From Acidocella sp. (GTDB lineage: Bacteria; Pseudomonadota; Alphaproteobacteria; Acetobacterales; Acetobacteraceae), in the NCBI GenBank assembly GCA_029077775.1, contig JAQNCU010000016.1, positions 1-17,164 of the forward strand: a stretch of 17,164 bases of DNA. The letters are read 5' to 3'. Under the pieces are notes generated by a model that saw nothing but the letters and a program-made list of their open reading frames with translations, searched no databases and was not told where the DNA came from. This document shows, piece by piece, positions 7,689-14,072 of the stretch. How positions within the stretch are numbered: position 1 is the stretch's first letter; each line of letters opens with the position of its first letter. The position numbers were made by a program, and so were the translations under genes.

Positions 7689-7796
7689 GTTGTTGACGAT
7701 GAGACATTAATTATTTACGTTAGTGTTATTTTAAATTTCGTACAACATATTTTAATATTTTTTAGACAAAATAATGATCCAAGGTGGCAAATTGCT
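7689..7796 (+). other. AT-rich leader upstream of the ATP-grasp gene
   Basis: This stretch is strikingly AT-rich, with runs such as ATTAATTATTTACG and TTTTAATATTTTTTAG, in an otherwise GC-rich window. It is open in the ATP-grasp frame from ATG 7686, which would give a hydrophobic leader (LIIYVSVILNFVQHILIFF). Because its base composition is unlike coding DNA here, and because AAGGTGG (7781-7787) lies 9 bases before TTG 7797, it is read here as promoter and untranslated leader. A membrane-anchoring N-terminus from ATG 7686 remains possible. Confidence 0.45.
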
Positions 7797-9047
7797 TTGA
7801 ATAGCGGACAGGGAGTTAAGCCGGGTTCGGTTCTGCTTGTTACCACCTGTTGGTGGCTGAGCACCGCGCGGTTTGCGCATTTGATGGCAAAGGCGGGGTG
7901 CCGCGTTGCGGTGCTGTGCCCGCCTGGCCACCCGGTGCGGACCGTGGCGGGCATTGCGCTTTTCGGGCACCAATGGCGCACGCCGCTTGGCGGATTGATG
8001 GGTGCGATTGCGGGCTCAAGCGCTGATCTGATTATCCCCTGCGATGACCGGGCGGTGGGCTATCTGCACAGGCTGCATGCGTCAGCGCCCGAAGCGACAC
8101 GTCGGCTGATTGAAAGATCGATTGGTGTGCAGACAAGTTATTCAATTGTCGCATCGCGCGAGAGACTGTTGAGCCGGGCGCGCGAACTGGGTGTGCAGAC
8201 CGCGATGGGTGCCGAGGTAAGCGATGAGCGCATGCTGGATACCTGGATGGATGAGCACCAGGGACCGTGGGTTTTGAAACAATCAGGATCATGGGGGGGG
8301 ATGGGCGTTGTTATTGCGCGGGACAAGCGCGAGGCGCGCAGGGCTTTTCATAAATTGCGGGCGCGGAGCGGTTATTTTGGGGCGCTGAAACGCTTTTTTG
8401 CCAACCATGATCCGTTCTGGCTGGCCGACCTGGCCGCCGATACGGGCCATGAGGTTAGCATACAGAATTTTATTTCAGGCCGCCGCGCCGACCTCGCGGC
8501 GTTTGCGTGCGACGGGGTGGTGCGGGCGACCACCATGGCGCAAACCATTACGAGTGACGGCCCGACCGGGCCATCGACCCTGGTGCAGATGATCGATGAT
8601 GAGGCCGCGCGTGAGGCGGCGCGTAAGCTGGCGCGCGACCTTGGGCTTTCAGGTTTTTTTGGCCTGGATTTTATGATCGACGAGGGAACGGGTGCCGCCT
8701 GTTTGATTGAGATGAACCCTAGGCTGACGCCGCTATCAAACATACGAGGCGACGCTTTGGGCGACCCGATTGGGGCGGCGTTGAGGGCCTGTGGGCTGGA
8801 TGCTGGAGCCGCCGCGCGGCCCGCCGCGATTGGCGATTTGGTGGTATATTTCCGCAATGATACGGCCCCGGATGTTGACCAAGAGGCGACAAGCGATGTG
8901 GTTTTTGATTTTCCCTTCGAGATGAAGGCACTGATGGCCGAGCGGCGGCTGGTGAGCTGGCCGGAGCGGCATTGGCTTGCCCGCATGGCGGCGGCGTGCC
9001 AGGCGCTGAGCCTGCGCATGGGGCGGGCACCACGGGTGGTGAAGTGA
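7797..9047 (+). CDS. ATP-grasp domain carboxylate-amine ligase-like protein
   Basis: ATP-grasp enzymes activate a carboxylate as an acyl phosphate and join it to an amine, thiol or similar group. From TTG 7797 the product is 416 aa. The N-terminal region (residues 11-110) has a preATP-grasp look (SVLLVTTCWWLSTARFAHLM, then DLIIPCDDRAV). The ATP-grasp core has the lysine and glycine-rich loop WVLKQSGSWGGMGV (158-171, K161 binding ATP), then GLDFMID (289-295) and LIEMNPRLTPLSN (303-315), where Asp, Glu and Asn bind Mg2+. Closest familiar relatives are carbamoyl phosphate synthase/biotin carboxylase-like ligases, but the substrate is not recognisable. The start is a judgement: TTG 7797 has AAGGTGG upstream, while ATG 7686 lies in the palindrome and would add an AT-rich 37-residue leader. 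It diverges from the flavoprotein gene, its likely pathway partner. Confidence 0.82.
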   Translation: MNSGQGVKPGSVLLVTTCWWLSTARFAHLMAKAGCRVAVLCPPGHPVRTVAGIALFGHQWRTPLGGLMGAIAGSSADLIIPCDDRAVGYLHRLHASAPEATRRLIERSIGVQTSYSIVASRERLLSRARELGVQTAMGAEVSDERMLDTWMDEHQGPWVLKQSGSWGGMGVVIARDKREARRAFHKLRARSGYFGALKRFFANHDPFWLADLAADTGHEVSIQNFISGRRADLAAFACDGVVRATTMAQTITSDGPTGPSTLVQMIDDEAAREAARKLARDLGLSGFFGLDFMIDEGTGAACLIEMNPRLTPLSNIRGDALGDPIGAALRACGLDAGAAARPAAIGDLVVYFRNDTAPDVDQEATSDVVFDFPFEMKALMAERRLVSWPERHWLARMAAACQALSLRMGRAPRVVK

Positions 9048-9051
9048 GGCG

Positions 9052-9228
9052 GTGGGCTGGGGGGAGAGGCTGTTTCAGTTTGTCAGCCTGCTAAACAACG
9101 CCGGTAAAAGCCTGCATGGCGCCGGGCACCAGGCGCCAACGGTCGCCTATATTACCGATTGCCGCGTAAGCCGGGTATTATCTCTCTCACAAGGTTTCCC
9201 GTCACGCCCGTCGCCTGGGGTGCAATGA
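9052..9228 (+). other. Short open frame of 58 codons, possible gene remnant, in the gap before the GGDEF-EAL gene
   Basis: The gap between the ATP-grasp gene (stop 9047) and the GGDEF-EAL gene (stop 9232) contains a GTG-started frame ending at TGA 9226-9228. Its first 40 or so codons (for example GERLFQFVSLLNNAGKSLHG) have GC-rich third positions like a real gene; the rest look random. GTG 9052 lies only 4 bases after the ATP-grasp stop, so it could be a truncated third gene of that unit. No family is recognised and the ribosome binding site is poor. A hairpin (TGGCGCC 9117-9123 with 9132-9138) lies inside it. Confidence 0.25.
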
Positions 9229-9231
9229 CCT

Positions 9232-12141
9232 TCAACAATATCCAGTCCGCGCCGCATGCCCCAACAAAGCCTCTACATCACCCGGGCGCCCGAGTAGAAA
9301 ACCCTGGACATAATCGCAACCCAAATCACGGATATACGCGAGCTGCGGTTCGGTCTCGACACCTTCGACGGTGGTCGGCAGGTCCATAGCCGAAGTCATC
9401 GCGACAATCGCCTCCAGCACAGGATGTTTCTCGCCTGGCCCGTTGATCTTCGCAACAAAAGATTTGTCGATTTTTATGAAATCAAAACGAAAACTCTCCA
9501 GATAGGAGAGCGATGAATAGCCTGTTCCGAAATCATCGAGTACGATTTTAACGCCGATCTCCCGCAACGCCTCTAGCCGTTGAATGTTGTACGCCTCACG
9601 CCCGATCAGCACGGATTCTGTCATCTCCAGCTTAAGCCTGTGCGGTGCCAACCCCGACCGGGACAAGGCCCTGCGTACCACGGAACAAATATCACTTAGC
9701 TCAAATTGCCGTACCGACACATTGACCGACACCGGCAAAGCCGATGGCCAGTGCTTTGCAGCCTCGCACGCTGTCTCCAACACCCAAGCACCGATGTCAC
9801 AGATCAACCCGCTTTCTTCTGCGACGGGTATAAACTCCGCTGGAGATATAGATCCTTTGGGATGATGCCATCGCAGAAGCGCTTCCGCCCCGGCAAGAAC
9901 GCCATCTGACGCGCGAAAAATCGGCTGAAATACGAGTTTCAACTCATGCCGCTCCAAGGCCAGACGGAGATCATTATGGATTGTCTTGAAATATTTCAGC
10001 CGCGTTTCCATCTCGGGGCGGAACCATAAATAGCCGCCCTTGGCATATTTCTTTGCCTCGGACAGCGCCAGATCCGCTTGCGCATAAATCCGGTCGATGT
10101 TCGCGTTCAAAACATCGTCTTCCGCAATGCCCATTGAAACGCTGATCGAAAAAACCTTCGATTCAATTTCAATCAAGTTTGAAATACAGCTAAAAATGGA
10201 CGCAACAAAATCATCGACAGATGCCGCCGCGTTATCCCCGACACGCCCGATGATGAACTCATCCCCACCAAGGCGACATATAAAGCCGTCATCGCCAAGC
10301 AAGATCATCAATCTGCTGGCGATGACGCGCAGCACGGCATCGCCCGTTTGATGGCCATGCTGATTATTGATCTCTTTGAAATAGTCGATGTTAAGACAGA
10401 GAAATTGAACTATATGATCTATACCGGAATTTCGCATCGACGCCGCAATTTCGGCAAAGAATGCGGCGCGATTCAGCGTGCCTGTTAGTAAATCATGCCG
10501 TGCCGCATAAAGCTCCTGCTTTTTGACCCGGTGATTTTCTGATACATCGCGCATGAACATTGCTACGTCGCTCTCACCACCCGACATTTTTACGTCGAGC
10601 CAGACATCCTCGCTTGTTGTCTCGAATTCAAAGTCGATCGGTTGTGCTTGCGTATGTTTGTACCGTTGTAGATAATCATAAAGCGGCCGATTTTTACCCG
10701 TCAGTACGTCAGTCGCGCGGGCCCCAATGACAGGCTCTGCAAGCTGCAAAAAACTTAACGCCTTACTGTTGGCAAACGTTACCCGGTCGCCACGGTTAAA
10801 CACCACAACGCCGTCACTCGTTGTCTCAAGGACACGAAGAGCAAGCCCTTCATACGCCCGCCGCGCGTCCTCGGCGGTGTGCCGGTCTGTCACGTCATCT
10901 AACATGCCATACCAGCGGATCACCGCCCCGGACGCATTGCGTCGCGGGACCGCCCGTGTGCGAAACCAACCCACACCACCATCCCTGCGCATGATCCTGA
11001 ATTCATTATCGAGAGGAACAAGTTCGTTCAGACTTCTGTTCCACGCCGCCATCGCACGCTCGCGATCCTCGGGGACGACTGCGTCGATCCAACCGAAAGG
11101 CAGAGTCGACGCCGGGGTTAGACCGGTCAGCTCATACCATTTTGGACCCGCCTCCAAAACCTGACCATCGGGCGCTGCCGTCCAGGGAATTTGCGGATGA
11201 AGCTCCACCATATTACGATAATGGTCTTCACTGTCGTATAACGCGGCTTCAATCTTCCGAAATGGTGTGATATCTTGTGAGGTGCCGCGAACCTCAGACA
11301 CGGAGCCATCCTCCGCCTGCACAGCCTCAGCATAGGTCAGGATATTCAGTATGGAACCATTTTGATGGTACATCCGATATTCAACGACAGATGGCTTCCG
11401 GGTTTTCAATATACTATAAAAAATCTCCATCGTACGCTGATAATCATCCGGGTGATAAAATGCGCGCATCTGCTCATAGCTCACCCATTCATCGGTAGCG
11501 GACCGACCAAATAAGACCCACATTTCAGGCGAGAACCGTAAACCCCGGCGGCCGATATCCCACCGCCAACCACCGATCCGCGCCAGCCGGTGGGCAATCT
11601 GCAATGCTTGCGACCGCTCCGCTAATTCCATGGTCAAAGCTGTCAGCTCTTCTGATTTCCTGACAGCGAGATGACGCTCCTCTGATAATTTTTCACTGAG
11701 GGCGCGCAACGGCGTGACATCGGTCGTGGTGCCAACAAAACGCTCAGGTTTACCGTTTTTATCCCAGGCAATAACCCGCACACGGCTCAATACCCATTTA
11801 TAATCCCCATTTTTTGTCCGAAGCCGATGTTCAATCTCATAAACATGTGTATGCTGATCAAAATGGGCGTTCATTGCCGCCTTTACGCGGTCCAGATCGT
11901 CAGGGTGCACGCGGGAATAGGCAACATCCATATCCACCGTGCTGGCGGCGGCGGTTTCCCCGATGATTGCAAGCCAGGCTTGAGAATAACGGATTTCGCC
12001 AGTAACCACATTACGATCCCAAACACCTACCCCGCTCCCGTTCAGGGCGAGGGCCCAGATGTCCGACAAATCATCTGCTGGCTTTATGTCATCCAGAACG
12101 GCAAGCTTTCTGTGCAAAGCGTATTTCAGAGAGATTGACAC
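9232..12141 (-). CDS. Multi-PAS GGDEF-EAL cyclic di-GMP signalling protein
   Basis: The 969-aa product has four PAS/PAC-like sensory regions (about residues 28-145, 185-297, 305-422 and 432-537), then GGDEF (about 545-705) and EAL (about 715-965). No signal peptide or membrane segment is visible, so it is probably cytosolic. The cyclase motif is intact (RLGGDEFI, GGDEF at 625-629), but the usual RxxD inhibitory site upstream is replaced (GDDG). The phosphodiesterase side keeps the key residues: EALLRW (753-758), NVSVRQF, EMTES, LDDFGTGYSS (868-877), KIDKSF, VEGVET (925-930) and QGF. It may make or break c-di-GMP depending on the PAS signal. GTG 12141 is the first in-frame start and lacks a strong ribosome binding site, so the start is uncertain. 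It stands alone on the minus strand. Confidence 0.95.
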   Translation of the reverse strand: MSISLKYALHRKLAVLDDIKPADDLSDIWALALNGSGVGVWDRNVVTGEIRYSQAWLAIIGETAAASTVDMDVAYSRVHPDDLDRVKAAMNAHFDQHTHVYEIEHRLRTKNGDYKWVLSRVRVIAWDKNGKPERFVGTTTDVTPLRALSEKLSEERHLAVRKSEELTALTMELAERSQALQIAHRLARIGGWRWDIGRRGLRFSPEMWVLFGRSATDEWVSYEQMRAFYHPDDYQRTMEIFYSILKTRKPSVVEYRMYHQNGSILNILTYAEAVQAEDGSVSEVRGTSQDITPFRKIEAALYDSEDHYRNMVELHPQIPWTAAPDGQVLEAGPKWYELTGLTPASTLPFGWIDAVVPEDRERAMAAWNRSLNELVPLDNEFRIMRRDGGVGWFRTRAVPRRNASGAVIRWYGMLDDVTDRHTAEDARRAYEGLALRVLETTSDGVVVFNRGDRVTFANSKALSFLQLAEPVIGARATDVLTGKNRPLYDYLQRYKHTQAQPIDFEFETTSEDVWLDVKMSGGESDVAMFMRDVSENHRVKKQELYAARHDLLTGTLNRAAFFAEIAASMRNSGIDHIVQFLCLNIDYFKEINNQHGHQTGDAVLRVIASRLMILLGDDGFICRLGGDEFIIGRVGDNAAASVDDFVASIFSCISNLIEIESKVFSISVSMGIAEDDVLNANIDRIYAQADLALSEAKKYAKGGYLWFRPEMETRLKYFKTIHNDLRLALERHELKLVFQPIFRASDGVLAGAEALLRWHHPKGSISPAEFIPVAEESGLICDIGAWVLETACEAAKHWPSALPVSVNVSVRQFELSDICSVVRRALSRSGLAPHRLKLEMTESVLIGREAYNIQRLEALREIGVKIVLDDFGTGYSSLSYLESFRFDFIKIDKSFVAKINGPGEKHPVLEAIVAMTSAMDLPTTVEGVETEPQLAYIRDLGCDYVQGFLLGRPGDVEALLGHAARTGYC

Positions 12142-12245
12142 CGTAAATGGCCCATGGTTTGCGGAATCAATCTAGAAAAATATCGTGGTTGGAGACAAAA
12201 TATTCTGAGGTCAATAGGTTAGTTAACAAACCAATGTCTGTATAA
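12142..12245. promoter_or_regulatory. AT-rich gap upstream of the GGDEF-EAL gene with an imperfect palindrome
   Basis: This 104-base stretch must carry the promoter of the minus-strand GGDEF-EAL gene. It contains GGTTAGTTAACAAACC (12217-12232), a palindrome with one mismatched pair and a GTTAAC core, 76 bases upstream of the GTG start. On the minus strand TTGACC (12208-12213) could be a -35 box, but no well-spaced -10 is seen. The left end of the decayed transporter gene abuts it. Confidence 0.3.
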
Positions 12246-12910
12246 TTAACTCTTTTTCGCAGAAAGAATCAAGAGCCATGGGGGATCTGCTAAGGTGCTG
12301 GATTTCAATACAAAAATGAGCGCCGCAAACGGTCGCGCCTGATCGCCGATTTTAACGCGGTTCATGAAAGGCACTGAAGCCGCGGCGATGAACAACGCCC
12401 GCATGATGGCGAAAAAGGCATTCGCGTATGAAAGCGTTTCAGCCTGAAGGTAGGTCATTTTCCAGAGCACTTGCGCCGCTGTCTGTGGGGCAACCATCAT
12501 GGCACCAAACGGGGTGGACAGGTTATGGCAGAAAGGCTCAATCATCCCGGCAACCGGTTCGCGGCTCTGTGTCAGGTTTTGCGCGAGCATAAAAAATGAA
12601 AATTCGTGCGGCTATTCAGAACCGTGCCGGACACCGCAATGCCGACGGCACCGCCCGAATTCCGCATCATGGTGAACAATCCGCTGGTATATTTCAGGCG
12701 CTCCACTAAAAAACTGCCCAGACCAAGCGTGACGGCCGGTGCCACGCAGAATACCAGCGGCAAGCCGCGCAGAATTTGCGGCCACAGAAAATCCTGTAAA
12801 AACATTCCAACACCGATAACAAACGACACAAAACAGCCAAGCGAAAAGTTCCGGTCCGCCAGCACCAGAAAATCCATGACCGGATGTTCGACCATGAATC
12901 TTTTTATGAT
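12246..12910 (-). pseudogene. Decayed DHA2-family (EmrB/QacA-type) MFS drug transporter
   Basis: Only the C-terminal half of a drug:proton antiporter remains. Reading on the minus strand from about 12910, recognisable pieces are VEHPVMDFLVLADRNFSLGC, then ILRGLPLVFCVAPAV and TSGLFTMMRNSGGAVGIAVS, then after a frameshift QAETLSYANAFFAIM. Three lesions are visible. The N-terminal half is absent and replaced by repeat sequence. An internal deletion joins GVGMF to LQDFLWPQ near 12797-12802, where the intact family has about another 90 residues. A one-base loss in the A-run 12591-12596 shifts the frame between NSRTNFHF and MLAQNLTQ. The stop is at 12246-12248. It lies downstream of an HlyD/EmrA remnant in the same direction, as in intact emrAB operons. 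Confidence 0.85.
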
Positions 12911-12989
12911 AATACCAATCCGCGAAGACAGTGACACATCCAAGTAAGCAGCCGCTTTTTTGAAAAAAAGCGGCGCAAAAAACTTCTGT
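12911..12989. repeat. Dispersed repeat copy A, with T/A-rich hairpin
   Basis: Bases 12915-12985 are identical to 17090-17160, a 71-bp direct repeat; after a C/T difference at 12986 three more bases match. The left part resembles the degenerate copy at 17007-17042 (shared TAATACCAATC-like start and TGACAC). The right part is a hairpin: GCCGCTTTTTT (12951-12961) pairs with 12964-12974, followed by GCAAAAAACTT. The repeat begins exactly where transporter homology stops, so it marks the breakpoint of the pseudogene. No open frame or transposase is present. Confidence 0.85.
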
Positions 12990-13149
12990 TATGCCGGTGC
13001 CGGGCTTCTGGAAGCCCAATGGCCCAGATTAATAATGTTTTTGCTTCTTTTTGTTCACAAAAAGAAGCACTTGCTGCCCGCCGAGAGTCATTCTTTAGGC
13101 CAGCTGGTATAAGTATGCAGAGTGAAATGGCCGAACCGACAAACAACCA
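12990..13149. other. Non-coding hairpin-rich stretch inside the decayed efflux locus
   Basis: No gene is seen here. Two strong inverted repeats are present. GGGCTTC (13002-13008) pairs with GAAGCCC (13011-13017). GCTTCTTTTTGT (13043-13054) pairs perfectly with 13057-13068. The second is preceded by TGTTTTTGC and looks like the hairpin of repeat A in the opposite orientation. The stretch between the two is bounded by GCAAAAAACTT (12975-12985) and, inverted, AATGTTTTTGC. The remainder to 13149 is unassigned and may be eroded transporter or fusion-protein DNA. Confidence 0.5.
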
Positions 13150-13453
13150 CCGCTGATTTTGCGGTCTGGCGAAATATCACCGGCGATCCTGACAATCTGC
13201 CCAGGATGGATGCGTGCGCGCTGGTCTTCCTTGAAATTTGCGTCAATCCATAGTCCCGTTGACGGAACAATGGTTAGCAGCGGCTCACCCGGACCGCATA
13301 ACCGCCCAGATCGGCACTGCGGTTGCCAACGACACCACCAAGCGGCGCGCGGATCTGCGTATCGTCAATGTTTAACGATGCGATCACCATATCTGCCTGG
13401 GCGCGGGCAAACGCCGCCTCGGCCTCCACCCCCCGCGCGCCGCCATACGCGGC
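13150..13453 (-). pseudogene. HlyD/EmrA-type membrane fusion protein remnant
   Basis: On the minus strand directly after the ssb stop codon, and in the same frame, lies a fragment of a periplasmic adaptor protein. AFARAQADMVIASLNIDD is followed by TQIRAPLGGVVGNRS, the classic lipoyl-domain strand of EmrA/HlyD proteins, and then DLGGYAV. A single-base loss near 13290-13298 breaks the frame. In the next frame homology resumes as PGEPLLTIVPSTGLWIDANF and KEDQRARIHPGQIVRI. Both ends are missing, leaving about 100 of the usual 350 or so codons. It precedes the DHA2 transporter remnant, so the pair is a decayed emrAB-like efflux operon. Confidence 0.85.
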
Positions 13454-13942
13454 TCAGAACGGGATTTCATCATCCAGGTCATTGCCCGGCCGGGTGTCCC
13501 AGCCGCCAACCGCGCGGGCCGGTGCCCGCGCCGGGGCCGCCGCTGGGGCCGCGGCACGTGGCTCGTACCCCTCGCCGCCGCCCGCATTCGGGTTGCGGTC
13601 CAACAGCACCAATTCACCGCCAAACCGGCCCAGCAACACCTCGGTCGTGTATTTTTCCACGCCCGCGTTATCGGTCCATTTGCGGGTCTGCAATTTGCCC
13701 TCCAGATACACTTTCGAGCCCTTGCGCAAGTATTTCTCAGCCACCTCGGCCAGCCGGTCGTTCATGATCACCACGCGGTGCCACTCAGTCTGCTCCTTAC
13801 GCTCCCCGCTCGCTTTGTCGTTCCAGCTATCGGATGTCGCCACCGCCAGATTGACAATTTTCATGCCGGATTGCGCGTTGCGGATCTCAGGGTCCTTGCC
13901 CAGATTCCCGACCAAAGTCACCTTGTTCACACTTCCCGCCAT
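13454..13942 (-). CDS. ssb: Single-stranded DNA-binding protein
   Basis: SSB coats single-stranded DNA in replication, recombination and repair and recruits partners through its acidic tail. The 162-aa product opens with MAGSVNKVTLVGNLGKDPEI and carries the OB fold to about residue 112 (EWHRVVIMNDRLAEVAEKYL, KGSKVYLEGKLQTRKW, YTTEVLL). A Gly/Ala/Pro-rich linker follows, ending in the conserved tip DDEIPF. ATG 13942 was chosen because GGAGG lies 6 bases upstream and homology starts there; an upstream GTG at 13975 would add 11 residues that do not belong to the family. It diverges from uvrA, the classic alphaproteobacterial and E. coli arrangement. The shared region holds a LexA box placed close to uvrA. 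Confidence 0.97.
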   Translation of the reverse strand: MAGSVNKVTLVGNLGKDPEIRNAQSGMKIVNLAVATSDSWNDKASGERKEQTEWHRVVIMNDRLAEVAEKYLRKGSKVYLEGKLQTRKWTDNAGVEKYTTEVLLGRFGGELVLLDRNPNAGGGEGYEPRAAAPAAAPARAPARAVGGWDTRPGNDLDDEIPF

Positions 13943-14045
13943 ACCGACCTCCACAACCTGAAATTTAATCGCCACATTAACTTATTAACGCCGACACGGC
14001 CAGCCGAAAGGTTTGCAATCTATCCCGCATCGCCATATCTTGCAA

Positions 14046-14060
14046 GAACAATACACGAAC
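14046..14060 (+). promoter_or_regulatory. LexA (SOS) box of alphaproteobacterial type, GAAC-N7-GAAC
   Basis: GAAC (14046-14049), seven bases (AATACAC) and GAAC (14057-14060) match the direct-repeat LexA site known for alphaproteobacteria (GTTC-N7-GTTC on the other strand). It ends 12 bases before the uvrA ATG at 14073 and lies 103 bases from the ssb start. Repression of uvrA by LexA, with induction on DNA damage, is the expected effect; control of ssb is possible but less certain. Confidence 0.85.
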
Positions 14061-14072
14061 ATCGAGGCGTAA

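Noticed and set aside
9117..9138. TGGCGCC/GGCGCCA hairpin as terminator of the ATP-grasp gene
   Set aside because: A 7-bp stem with an 8-base loop and no following T-run is weak support.
12217..12248. AT-rich palindromic stretch resembling a dif recombination site
   Set aside because: The two-arm, 6-base-centre pattern of dif does not line up well, and it lies about 3 kb from the skew change. It is reported only as an imperfect palindrome.
12951..12985. T/A-rich hairpins (also 13043-13068, 16959-16979, 17126-17149) as ordinary Rho-independent terminators
   Set aside because: The GC pairs are at the base, the A/T pairs at the loop, and no T-run follows on either strand directly. They recur with flanking repeat sequence, so a repeat-associated hairpin is at least as likely.
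12904..13146. An 80-codon minus-strand frame across repeat A
   Set aside because: It runs through the repeat and hairpins, has no ribosome binding site and no recognisable motif. The VGSAISLCILIPAG stretch is hydrophobic but too short to assign.
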